From contig CBDBOO010000081.1 in NCBI GenBank assembly GCA_965208385.1, positions 12,482 to 76,481 on the forward strand: a DNA stretch of 64,000 bases, read 5' to 3'. Made by a program: the position numbers and the translations under genes. Under the pieces are notes generated by a model that was given only the letters and a program-made list of their open reading frames with translations, searched no databases and was not told the DNA's origin. Source of the stretch: Endozoicomonas sp965208385. Lineage in GTDB: Bacteria; Pseudomonadota; Gammaproteobacteria; Pseudomonadales; Endozoicomonadaceae. How positions within the stretch are numbered: the stretch's first letter is position 1; every line of letters begins with the position of its first letter. Shown here piece after piece: positions 54,102-63,257 of this stretch.

Positions 54102-55456
54102 GTGTCCGGAAGCTGTTCAGTTCGAAATTGGCTTTGGATGCATCGTCGTAGAACGAAATGATTCCAGTTCCTCCAGACTATCCTGAAATTCCACTATTTA
54201 TGAAGACAGTGTCATAGATTTTTATACAGCCTCAAAAAACACCTTGGGGTGAAAAACATGTTCAATGACTTGAAGAAGGACCTTGGTCACTTGTTTGGCT
54301 CATGGTTATAGTTCGTTGTTGTTCAATGATTTTTTTTATGAATTCTATTTCTGATGTCATATTAGCATTTTCAACCTCAATCTTTTTTAAGGCCATGTTT
54401 TCAGCATCTCTCTGACTTTGCGCATAGACTCTTGCTTTCATTTGTTGTTGCGCTTTTGAGGATTGTTGTTGGGTTGGTGGTTGAACCATGCACCTTTCCT
54501 CCCACTGTGTCGTACTTTCTGTGATCAGTGCAGGTAGCTTTGGCCAGAGTGGTGGGAGTTGCGCCCCAGTGGTTTTGGCAGGGAAAGTACTTTGTTGACT
54601 TTGCTCTGAATTTGAACGAATGGCAACAACTGTTATGCCAAGCTGTAATTTAAGACGACTTAATTCTTTTTTGAGATTTACATTGTCTCGCTTTGTCTGC
54701 TCAATTTTTTCCTTCTTTCTCAGTTTTGATTGAGCCGCAGTTTGCTTGTTTCTTTGACGTCTAACTTCACGTTTAACTTCACGACTATCTGCTGTTTTTT
54801 TACGTTTTGGTATTGATCCGCATAATGATTCAGAACTTATCGCAGGGCTACGTTTTAAGAAAGAATCATGAGGTTGAGTAACTTCTTGATTCACTTTTGT
54901 TGAACAAGCAGGGCTTGTAAAAGTTTTTGATTCAACGGGCGGACTACTTGAAGAAGTACTTATTGGCGTCATGGGTATCACCAAAACATATTTAGATCCA
55001 TATGGATGTTTAGACAACCGTATTCTCGTTTTGTTGTAACAATGTTGTTAGCTGTTCTGTCAATTTATACTTTGTGAGCCTCAATACCTGGTTTATGCAC
55101 TGCCGTAGGCGGTCGCAAGGAGCCAATACACGCGATTATTTGTAGATGTTACCACCATGAACTAGCCAGCCATCTTCGTGGCGACCTCTTGGATCATGAT
55201 GTGTCCAGTGTATAACGCCCCCTTTTGAGTTCCATTCGTACTCTCCAAAAAACTCTACTTGATCACCAACACTTAGGGCATTTATACGTGGAGCTAAATC
55301 AATATTATGCGCAATGAGTAATGTTCGACCTGTAGCTAATTTCAAAATGAACTTTTGGTGACGACTACCTTTGAGGTCATCTGGTAATATTTTTACAACT
55401 TTGCCAGAACCACCAATTTGTAGATCACTCTGTCTGTTTTTATATGCCCTTTCAAG
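54102..55456. repeat. 1355-bp direct duplication, copy B
   Basis: This copy continues without a break into the intact DUF3465 gene, so it is probably the original locus on that side. It begins directly at the outer end of the ISKra4-like element. Confidence 0.95.
54262..55017 (-). CDS. protein with bZIP-like basic region/coiled coil (copy B)
   Basis: The product is identical in sequence to copy A (51475-52230), including the NLS-like PKRKK, the basic region with N90 and K98, and both coiled coils. Here the gene keeps its natural upstream neighbour: the complete DUF3465 gene ends 118 nt before it on the same strand, so a shared transcript is possible. The same uncertainty about start (TTG 55017 or ATG 54972) applies. 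Confidence 0.75.
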   Translation of the reverse strand: MSKHPYGSKYVLVIPMTPISTSSSSPPVESKTFTSPACSTKVNQEVTQPHDSFLKRSPAISSESLCGSIPKRKKTADSREVKREVRRQRNKQTAAQSKLRKKEKIEQTKRDNVNLKKELSRLKLQLGITVVAIRSNSEQSQQSTFPAKTTGAQLPPLWPKLPALITESTTQWEERCMVQPPTQQQSSKAQQQMKARVYAQSQRDAENMALKKIEVENANMTSEIEFIKKIIEQQRTITMSQTSDQGPSSSH

Positions 55457-55582
55457 TGCTTTATCACTGGATGAATGTTCAGCACTGAAAACGGATTTAG
55501 TGGCTCGAAGAGCTTGTGGGTTCTTATCGAGGTACCCATAAATACCGAAACCAATCAAACAGATAAAAATTAACTTCTTCAT
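55136..55582 (-). CDS. DUF3465 exported protein
   Basis: The 148-residue protein has an N-terminal hydrophobic segment (LIFICLIGFGIYGYL) and the compact DUF3465 core. That core includes GSGKVVKILPDDLKGSRHQKF, RTLLIAHNIDLAPRI, the GEYEWN motif and a VIHWTHHDPRGRHEDGWLVH motif rich in His. The family is small, widespread in gammaproteobacteria and of unknown function; the fold looks like an OB-type barrel. This is the intact copy. Confidence 0.88.
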   Translation of the reverse strand: MKKLIFICLIGFGIYGYLDKNPQALRATKSVFSAEHSSSDKALERAYKNRQSDLQIGGSGKVVKILPDDLKGSRHQKFILKLATGRTLLIAHNIDLAPRINALSVGDQVEFFGEYEWNSKGGVIHWTHHDPRGRHEDGWLVHGGNIYK

Positions 55583-55831
55583 TGTTTCCTATGATGCGGG
55601 TGATGTAATGATTAAACCGTGTAATGCTTTTGTCATTTACGTTTTGTTTGTAGTAGAGCTTTCGGGTAAAATGACGAAGTCATCCATAAACGGAACGTAG
55701 GCAAAAACATCAAATAAGCAAACTTGTTAAGTACCCGGACATTCCTTTTGCACGTCATACTCCCACTGTTCGAGGGCTCTGGACGAACAAATTTTCGATT
55801 ACAAACGTCAGGGTACTTACATGTGATTTAT

Positions 55832-56194
55832 TTACTCGAAACATTTTGATTGCGTAACTAAAGATCTTGCTCTGTTTTTCTTCAAACAATTAACAATTTT
55901 AACTATTTCTCTAGCTGTTTTGTTATTTATGTTTGTGAGAGGGAACTCTGATTCAGTTGCATACCAGGATACCGAGCTTGAAAATACGGCTCTATCTTTT
56001 TTATTAATATTGTTTTCCATTTCTTCAAGATTGATAAAGCCATGCTCTGGTGAATATTCTGATCTCAGTCCAGACAAAGGGAGCGAGTTTGGATAAACAT
56101 GGTTTAATGTTTCGTATTCATTTGTTTGTATTTCTCTACAAGAAATAAGGAATGTAATGCTCGCCGCAGTAAGTAACACTAATAATCTATACAT
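55832..56194 (-). CDS. small predicted lipoprotein
   Basis: The 120-residue protein has a type II signal peptide with lipobox LISC (residues 16-19) followed by REIQTNEYE. The remainder is acidic and unrecognised, ending KSKCFE-like with one more pair of cysteines. It is flanked by AT-rich gaps and stands alone. Confidence 0.55.
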   Translation of the reverse strand: MYRLLVLLTAASITFLISCREIQTNEYETLNHVYPNSLPLSGLRSEYSPEHGFINLEEMENNINKKDRAVFSSSVSWYATESEFPLTNINNKTAREIVKIVNCLKKNRARSLVTQSKCFE

Positions 56195-56554
56195 AATATG
56201 ATAACAAACTTTAAGTATTGGATTTTCATTTTAGCTTATTATGCGTTAAATACAGCTTCATGTTTCTTTATCGTTTCAATCGATATGGTTTTATAATGGG
56301 TTAGGGTTGTTTGAAAAGTCTTTGATTAATAAGGTAATCCATCTTTCAGTTTGATTTAATATTTTCATAAAATCTTTGGTTGTCCCTTTTACTCTCCCTT
56401 TTATTCTTTATTCGTTGTCCCTTTTATTCGTTATTGACCGCCCCCTGTTTAAGTTTGAAAATTCAGAAGAGGCGACAACTATGCTGACACAGGGGGGAAC
56501 AAGTGTGGCTGCCTGAGGTGAGCTTTGGTTCCAATATTGCCAGTAGTTGTAGGC
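56195..56554. other. AT-rich gap with short repeats
   Basis: No gene is seen. The segment 56378-56435 repeats TTGTCCCTTTTA-type motifs several times, similar to the GGCTGTCCCTTTTA end of the repeats next to the RAYT gene (63105-63122). This may be a decayed member of the same family. Confidence 0.5.
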
Positions 56555-59500
56555 TTAATGAAATTGCATGCTGGTATTAATATTATCAATGCTCCTGCTT
56601 ATATCTTCTACACTCTCAAAATGAAACATTTGGTAGTATTGAGGGTGATTTTTCAAAACCACATAACAATTGATTAATTGTTTCTTTGCACTGATATCTT
56701 CACCATTAGCGTTTAAAGCCAACTTTGCGTAGTTAATGGCATTTTTTAGTAGCCCCGGAAATTGATCTTCCTTATCTGGGTCCACCGACGGGTCCTCTGA
56801 CGGGTCCTCCGAGTGCAATTGGTGGGAATATCTAATGCTAACTATTAGTAAAGCTGAACAATTATCCGGGTATTTTTTGTCCAGCTGGAGGTGGTCAAAT
56901 TTATCCCAGTCACTTAGATTTAGCAGAACGCCCCCCCAGATGATGTCCTGCTTTCTGCTCTGGCCTGTGGTGTCTGTGAATATTTTTTTAATTTCTCTAC
57001 AACCATCTTCTGCCTCTTTAGGATCTTCTGACAGGGCAAGTGCACCAATATATAGAATACGAAATATAACATCCTTGGTTAGTTCCCACATTTCCAGAAA
57101 GAGCGTTTGAGCCCTTTTTGTCGCCTCCTGCTCTTTTATTGCCAATAAAACCTGCCCCAGCCTTTCTGCATGTTTTATTTTCACATCCATATCAACAGCC
57201 ATTTCATAGGTCTTCTCAAGAAGTTTTCTCGCCTCAGTCAAATCGTTTGGGTTTCTGTTTCTTTTAAACAGGCTGACCCCTTTCAAAAACATGAGTTGAA
57301 GGGGTAATTTTTCAGCAGGGACGCATTGTTTGGCAATTACTTCTAAACAATCATGATGGCGCTTGCTCTTTACAAGAGCATCGCACTGAAACTCTACTAT
57401 ATCCATATAATTTAAACAGTGTTTGGAATCATACTTTTTCATGATTTGAGTGATTACAGCCAGAGTCTCCGAAGGTTTCTCAAAGACCTTATATAAAGCT
57501 TGCAACACCGTGATTCTATCTTTCTGATCAAACCAAAGTTTTGGCATCGTTCCTGAATGCCAGGTAAGCTTATTCAGGGCCGTCACATGCCGCTTTAATT
57601 CATTACTATCTCCATTACCTGACCTCCAAGCCTCGAGAGCAACGCTCTTTGCTTTGCTCAGAGAGTCCATGTCACCCTGTTCTTCATACACTTTTATAAG
57701 TTGCATTGTCAGATCACGGTCGCCAGGAAACAGAGTATTCAAGTCTATTGCCGTCCTTTCTCTGATTGGCATGCTTTCCTTGTCGTCCCAATTTATGCAG
57801 GCATGAATCAATGCCTGACCTGTGTGTATTTTTAGTTTCTTAAATGACTTACTACCACTATCAACATCCCTATACAGCTCATCAAATATCCTTACCGCCG
57901 ACTCCACATCTCCAGGGGATTTTCTTTCCTGAAGAGCCTGGGCTTTGATGAATGCCAGCTTGGGTCCTTTGGGCGTTGCCCTATCCAACAGCTCTATACA
58001 TTCATTCAGACGTCGCAGTCTAAAGAAAGCGTTGGCCTTTAACTCAACCAACTGAGGATACATACGTGATTTTACATGGCATTTTTCTAGCAGGTTATCG
58101 GAATCGTCAAGCAACTGGGCCGAAGGCCCCTTGCTCGAATACATGTAATCAAAAAGTTTCCGGACTTTCTGTGCCATTTTAAAATCATTTTCCTTGAACA
58201 CCCCAAACCGCTGTAGACTTTGGGCAAATATTTCATTAGTGGGATACTTGCTGGCGTATTCATTGATGATTCTTTCAGTAAAAACCATACAGTCCGGGTC
58301 AACATAAACCCAGTTTTCATGAAGTAGCACATAAGCAAGCGCAAGCTCTTGATTTTTCGGGTGACGCAGCATAGCTTTTTTCAGCATATCGCTGCATTTC
58401 TGATTAAGTTCAATTTTGTTCATGCTTTCCATAACACGAACATTCGCCAAAATGATATCAGGATCATCAGGAAGTTTCTGACTGAGTTCATTTCCAGTGT
58501 CCAGAGCTTTTTCCATCACCTTATTTGCCTGATAAGCCCTCAACAAGGCGAGACCGAATTTTTTTAAATGTAATTCCCAGTCTCTTCTTGTGGTATCAAC
58601 ATGCCGATACAATGGCTCTAGAATGTTAACAGCTTCACCAGTTCGACCCAATCCTTCGAGCACTTTTGCCCATGCCAGCTGAAGATCTGCAGAAGGATAC
58701 CTGATTTTACCCTGAATACCTTCGTAAAACTCCTGTGCATTCCGGAAATCCTTCATGTCAGAATAAGCCCTGACTTTCAGCTGTATAATTTGCTGGTATT
58801 CTAAATAACGAGGGCCATAGGTAGAGAACAACTCTTCCGCTATCCTCAGGGCCTCTAGAGGCTCCTTCTTAGCTAACAGTCCAAATCCATGCTCGAGTAA
58901 TTTTTTTTTATCCGCTGGAATCAATCTCCTTTTTTGTATTGGAGTTGCGTAAGTTCGGGGTGATGGTGAAGCCCCTGCACTGTGTCTATCATGAGCAGGC
59001 CGGTATCCTGCGGCAGCTCTATGTGACCCATCAGACCTACTTTTTCTGCTGGGTGGTTGCCCCCTTTTACCCTTAGTACCCTTAGTACCCGTACCCTTAG
59101 TATCCTGAGGCGTGTATGGTACCTGTTTCCCCATAGCTCCAGATGGTAGCAAAGGGGTGAACGGTTCTGGTTTTCCCCGTCTGTCTCTTTTTTGAGTTTT
59201 TCTGTTTTCCTGATTAGCTTCCTGACGCCATCTTTCAAACAACGCCGCCAAAGCCATATTGTTGGGTGTCGAGAAACCATAAGGTCCGGTTCCAGAATCC
59301 AGATATTCAAACAACCCCTTCCAAAATGATGTTTCGTACCATGGAGTATTAAGAATCCCCAATAAATCAGGAGTAGCGGTTTGCCACCCCCGGGGGGTGT
59401 TTAGTTCAAATGCGGGTACATTTTTTTTGAGTATGGCTCTCCAGATAATCGGACCTTGGTGGTGGAACAACCAATGATCACTTTCGATTACTCGCAATCC

Positions 59501-60400
59501 AAGCTTCCTGACCTCATCGGGCAAAGATGGCCAATTGGAAATCAATTGCTCAAGCCGAAACAGGTTATGCCAGACTGGATGTCCTTTTATCTGAACAAAT
59601 ATCAGACTGACATTAACAGAATCAGGTTCCTGTACAGTCAGTTGCTGCTCGTTTAACCAGGCAGGTTCTATGGTTTCCCCATCTGAAATAATGCCTGGAA
59701 CCAATGGCTGTAGGTCTACCTGTTCGAATGTGTTTCCTCGGTAAATATTTATTGACAAAGGTGCAATTTCAGCCGGATTCTCATCCTCAGAGGCTATCTG
59801 GAAAGTCATATCTTGGGCACGATAGTGACAAAAATGGATGGGATACTGTTGATGTTCTATAAAAGGCTTACTATATTCACCACAATACTTCGGCTTCTTC
59901 TTGTATGCATCAGGGTTCTCGTTGCGTACACCCTCCTTGTTTAACGCCTCCTCCAGAACCAATAGATGAAACTTTTTTTGACTATGTAGATGGGTGATCG
60001 ATAACTGGGCAAAGGGATGCACAGGATGAAAGATGATTTTGCCAGCCGATTCAGCAGCCTGACCGCAGAGATCAGGTGTCAGGCAGTGGACCTCTGCTTC
60101 AGGAGGGATATCGAGCTGCAGAGAGCAGGTTTCCATCAGATTGCAATCAGGGTCAAGAAAAATAGCAATGGGTCTATGAAATGAAGCTGTTTCAGGAAAA
60201 ACGGAACTTTCACTGTTTACTAATTTTGTTTCGTTAGATTCCAATACTATTTGTTGTTGCATAAAAAACTGCCATGGCAGAGTTCCAGCAAATTCGATGC
60301 TCTGCTGAGAACCGAAAGAGTCCCAGAAAGCTCCAGCCAAGCTTGGCATCAAAACACTTATGTGAAAAAAAACGTATTTTAAGTCAGATAATAACGACAT
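56555..60400 (-). CDS. giant exported TPR-like protein (1281 residues)
   Basis: The N-terminus (FFHISVLMPSLAGAFWDSF) looks like a signal peptide cleaved near residue 24. Residues about 30-390 form a beta-rich region with paired cysteines (for example DPDCNLMETCSLQL and LTPDLCGQ). A low-complexity basic linker follows (about 405-490), with TKGTGTKGTKGKRG from short tandem repeats. From about 490 to the end are tetratricopeptide-like helical pairs (such as LQLAWAKVLEGLGRTGEAVNIL, a typical TPR turn). TPR superhelices bind proteins; a secreted, host-facing scaffold is plausible for a symbiont. I do not know a named family. Confidence 0.8.
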   Translation of the reverse strand: MSLLSDLKYVFFHISVLMPSLAGAFWDSFGSQQSIEFAGTLPWQFFMQQQIVLESNETKLVNSESSVFPETASFHRPIAIFLDPDCNLMETCSLQLDIPPEAEVHCLTPDLCGQAAESAGKIIFHPVHPFAQLSITHLHSQKKFHLLVLEEALNKEGVRNENPDAYKKKPKYCGEYSKPFIEHQQYPIHFCHYRAQDMTFQIASEDENPAEIAPLSINIYRGNTFEQVDLQPLVPGIISDGETIEPAWLNEQQLTVQEPDSVNVSLIFVQIKGHPVWHNLFRLEQLISNWPSLPDEVRKLGLRVIESDHWLFHHQGPIIWRAILKKNVPAFELNTPRGWQTATPDLLGILNTPWYETSFWKGLFEYLDSGTGPYGFSTPNNMALAALFERWRQEANQENRKTQKRDRRGKPEPFTPLLPSGAMGKQVPYTPQDTKGTGTKGTKGKRGQPPSRKSRSDGSHRAAAGYRPAHDRHSAGASPSPRTYATPIQKRRLIPADKKKLLEHGFGLLAKKEPLEALRIAEELFSTYGPRYLEYQQIIQLKVRAYSDMKDFRNAQEFYEGIQGKIRYPSADLQLAWAKVLEGLGRTGEAVNILEPLYRHVDTTRRDWELHLKKFGLALLRAYQANKVMEKALDTGNELSQKLPDDPDIILANVRVMESMNKIELNQKCSDMLKKAMLRHPKNQELALAYVLLHENWVYVDPDCMVFTERIINEYASKYPTNEIFAQSLQRFGVFKENDFKMAQKVRKLFDYMYSSKGPSAQLLDDSDNLLEKCHVKSRMYPQLVELKANAFFRLRRLNECIELLDRATPKGPKLAFIKAQALQERKSPGDVESAVRIFDELYRDVDSGSKSFKKLKIHTGQALIHACINWDDKESMPIRERTAIDLNTLFPGDRDLTMQLIKVYEEQGDMDSLSKAKSVALEAWRSGNGDSNELKRHVTALNKLTWHSGTMPKLWFDQKDRITVLQALYKVFEKPSETLAVITQIMKKYDSKHCLNYMDIVEFQCDALVKSKRHHDCLEVIAKQCVPAEKLPLQLMFLKGVSLFKRNRNPNDLTEARKLLEKTYEMAVDMDVKIKHAERLGQVLLAIKEQEATKRAQTLFLEMWELTKDVIFRILYIGALALSEDPKEAEDGCREIKKIFTDTTGQSRKQDIIWGGVLLNLSDWDKFDHLQLDKKYPDNCSALLIVSIRYSHQLHSEDPSEDPSVDPDKEDQFPGLLKNAINYAKLALNANGEDISAKKQLINCYVVLKNHPQYYQMFHFESVEDISRSIDNINTSMQFH

Positions 60401-60522
60401 CAGGGAAACTTTAGCAGTATATTCTCACAATACTTCGGACACTTTTTAGAAAAAGTGTATGCCATGAGGAAAAACAGCGATAATAGTGGAGTCTAAAACT
60501 TCTACACGCTGATAGTTTTCCT

Positions 60523-60575
60523 CATGGAATCCATAGTAAAGACCGCGCTGGACGCTATGTCCACTGTTAGTCTCT
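60523..60575 (+). pseudogene. start of a transposase gene truncated by the IS481-like element
   Basis: ATG 60523 reads MESIVKTALDAMSTVSLF and then runs into the IS end at 60576. Just upstream an inverted pair, CCATGAGGAAAA and TTTTCCTCATGG, brackets about 60462-60525 and resembles a transposon end. The identity is tentative. Confidence 0.35.
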
Positions 60576-61908
60576 TCCAATATGAAATGAGCCTAAAGGA
60601 GGCTCTAATTTCCAATATGAAATGAGCCCGCCGCAATTGGATCTTTCGTCCATGATTACAGGATGAAAGTTATCATGAATACAAGGCTCATAAAGACACT
60701 GTCACAAGTGCAAGAACTGCTTCATTACGCCCCTGATATTGAGCCCGGATGGGAATCAAAAGATGGATGTTATCAGTGGGTTGAGGCGACTTTAAGGTAC
60801 TTCAAATATCGAGCGCTCAGCAGGCCCGACAAGGGGCTCATTAAGCGTTATCTCGCAGTGGCTACAGGCTACTCAAGATCGCAGATTACCCGCCTTATTC
60901 ATGCCTGTCAGTCGAAGGGGACTCTGAAGCGTAAACAGCGCACAATCAATGGTTTCAAATCCAAATACACCAAGGCCGATACAAGGCTTCTGGCTGAGAC
61001 GGATCGATTGCATAACGACCTGAATGGGGTAGCCATTAAGAAACTCTGTGAAAGGGCTTTTTTACGGGGTGACGAGCGTTACGAGCGACTGGCCGGCATC
61101 TCGGTTTCACACCTCTACAATCTCAGGCAATCAAATACATATCGTAATATCCGAACCCACAAGGACTGCACACGTCCAGTAAAGCGAGCCATTGGCACAC
61201 GTCGTCGTCCAGCCCCTGAAGGACAACCAGGTTTTATTCGAATCGATACGGTTCATCAGGGTGATAAAGACAAAGTGAAAGGTTTGTATCACATTAATGC
61301 TGTTGATGAGATGACTCAATTCCAGATTGTTTGCACAGTGGAGAGAATTAGCGAAGCCTTTCTGATCCCTGTGCTTGAAGAGATTCTGGCAGCTTTCCCC
61401 TTTAAATTACAGGGTTTTCACTCGGATAACGGATCAGAGTATATAAATTATAGCGTAGCAAAACTACTCGACAATCTTCATATAAAATTCACGAAATCAA
61501 GATCCGGTGCAGTTATAAGAAAGATACTTGGTTATGCCCATATTCCACAAAAATATGCGACAGAAGTAAATGAATTCAATCGAAAATATCTCACCCCCTA
61601 CCTGAATTATCACAGGCCCTGTTTCTTTGCTGAAACTGTCGTAGACAAGAAAGGTAAGGAGAGAAAAAAGTATCTTTATGAAAATATGATGACACCGTAC
61701 GAAAAATTCAAATCATTACCAAAAAGTGCAAAATATTTGAAGAAAGGAATCACACTTGAAGCTCTACAAGCAAAGGCTGATTCTATGAGCGATAATGAAG
61801 CAGCAGAAAGGCTTCAGTCTGCACGAGAATCACTTTTTAAAACCATTTTTGAACGAAAGGCCTGAGCGCACTGGCTTATGCTTCTTTCAGGCTCATTTTA
61901 GGATTGGA
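60576..61908 (+). mobile_element. IS481-like element (integrase-core transposase)
   Basis: The left end TCCAATATGAAATGAGCC occurs twice (60576-60593 and 60611-60628); the right end, inverted, is TCCAATCCTAAAATGAGCC (to 61908). The outer left copy shares more with the right end (both continue with TAAAG or TGAAAG). No target duplication was confirmed. Confidence 0.7.
60663..61865 (+). pseudogene. integrase-core transposase lacking the third catalytic residue
   Basis: The 400-codon frame has an N-terminal helix-turn-helix region (YLAVATGYSRSQITRLIHAC) and an rve integrase core with FIRIDTVHQGD (first Asp) and GFHSDNGSEY (second Asp). In relatives the sequence KFTKSRS is followed by a segment with the catalytic Glu (N-A-L-A-E-S-K-N). 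Here KSRS joins directly to GAVIRKILGYAHIP, so about 13 codons with the Glu are missing in frame near 61502. The protein is probably made but inactive. Confidence 0.78.
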
Positions 61909-61963
61909 AAATACTGAGGCAGGTTGTTTTAAGTGAAATCATGAAATTTGACCAATATTGAAT

Positions 61964-62956
61964 TCAGCCCGAAAATACTCGACTGCAAGCTGTTAGACCC
62001 TGCACCCATTGCTGTCCTGTTTTTTCTGCGTATGCCCTCATTGATTTCAACCGACCCACAGCTCGCCGGAATTGGTTGTTCCAACCTATGGTCTTCAACC
62101 ATTCATCAGAATCAATGCCCAGTCGTTCCAGAATCGGAGGCGCATCATGCGTTATATGACCACGCTTATCCGGCCGGATGACTCTTCCTGCCCAGTCAAC
62201 CAGTTCCAGGTAATTAACCAAAGTAAAAGGAATTGCAATCTCAGGGTTTTGTCCCTGGGCCTGAAGGGGCTTTAACTGCACACTCTGTTTTTTACCCGTG
62301 GTAGCCGTGTACTTTTTTATGCGACACTTTATACGACATTGTATAGAAGTAAAGTCCGATGATTCGGGTGTTTTGGCTATTTTCGCTCGAATGGGATTCA
62401 GATCCACATAGGCCATGCACGTCAACAATGCGGCTTCGTCCAGCAACGCCTGACTTTTAAAGCGACCTTCCCAGAAGCGGCCTTTACACTGATCTTCTTT
62501 GTTCGCTTCTCTGGCCAGATGCTCATTTAAACACCTCATGAACCAGCTGATATCCATCAAACGACTGCGGTATTCTTCTGCATATTCATTTACCCGCAAG
62601 AGTTCACCCTGATCAAGCTTAATGCCAGCCAGGTACCGTTGCACCAATACAGGCCCAGTGAATAATTGTGTCCATCGAGCAAAGATATCATCCCGGCTCC
62701 AGCTTTTTGCTTCAGCACCATTAATATGCAGTACCACATGATAATGGTTCGACATTACCGCATAAGCGCAGACTTCTATGGCAAATACTGAAACCAGCGT
62801 ATCCAGACGATCCACCACCCACTGACGACGATGCTCATAATCCTGACCGGAGAACGTATCCTTGCCACAGAGAAAAGCACGGCGGACACAACGAGCTATG
62901 CAGTGGTAATAAGGTGTACTGGAACGGTCAATCAGGTTTCTGCGGGCACGGGTCAT
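61964..62956 (-). CDS. RAYT-type (REP-associated tyrosine) HUH transposase
   Basis: The 330-residue protein has the Y1-transposase core: PYYHCIARCVRRAFLCG at the N-terminus, the HUH motif in SNHYHVVLH, and a CKGRFWEGRFKSQALLDEAALLTCMAYVDLNP segment typical of RAYT/IS200-like proteins. A C-terminal extension of about 110 residues follows. RAYTs are usually single-copy, domesticated and associated with REP palindromes rather than self-mobile. Two direct repeats lie just upstream of its start. Confidence 0.85.
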   Translation of the reverse strand: MTRARRNLIDRSSTPYYHCIARCVRRAFLCGKDTFSGQDYEHRRQWVVDRLDTLVSVFAIEVCAYAVMSNHYHVVLHINGAEAKSWSRDDIFARWTQLFTGPVLVQRYLAGIKLDQGELLRVNEYAEEYRSRLMDISWFMRCLNEHLAREANKEDQCKGRFWEGRFKSQALLDEAALLTCMAYVDLNPIRAKIAKTPESSDFTSIQCRIKCRIKKYTATTGKKQSVQLKPLQAQGQNPEIAIPFTLVNYLELVDWAGRVIRPDKRGHITHDAPPILERLGIDSDEWLKTIGWNNQFRRAVGRLKSMRAYAEKTGQQWVQGLTACSRVFSG

Positions 62957-62962
62957 GGCTTC

Positions 62963-63121
62963 TCCTGCGACTAAAAAATCAATGGCAGAAGAAAGATAGA
63001 TCAGATTTTGTTGAGGTCAAATCTGTGGGTGTCCCCTTATTTCCTCCTGCGACTAAAAAATCAATAGCAGAAGAAAGATAGATCAGATTTTGTTGAGGTC
63101 AAATCTTTGGCTGTCCCTTTT
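62963..63121. repeat. two direct repeats of ~77 bp upstream of the RAYT gene
   Basis: TCCTGCGACTAAAAAATCAA starts at 62963 and again at 63045 (82-bp period). Each copy extends through GATCAGATTTTGTTGAGGTC to a GTCCC(C/T)TT end. A related TTGTCCCTTTTA motif occurs at about 56390. They may be the mobilised partner repeats of the RAYT or copies of its promoter. Confidence 0.8.
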
Positions 63122-63210
63122 ATTGCTGATTTAATGATTTAATACCCGCCAGAAAAGATATCTTCAATAGACGACCTTCACCATAAGTCAAACCGGGCTT
63201 GTGCAACAAC

Positions 63211-63243
63211 AGGATAAGATTGCGGCTGGGCGCAATCTATCCT
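63211..63243 (-). terminator. hairpin after the SGNH hydrolase gene
   Basis: AGGATAAGATTGCG pairs with CGCAATCTATCCT (one bulge) over a 6-nt loop, 15 nt beyond the stop of the minus-strand gene. The tail TGTTGTTG is T-rich but interrupted. Confidence 0.6.
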
Positions 63244-63257
63244 TATTCGTTATGCCC

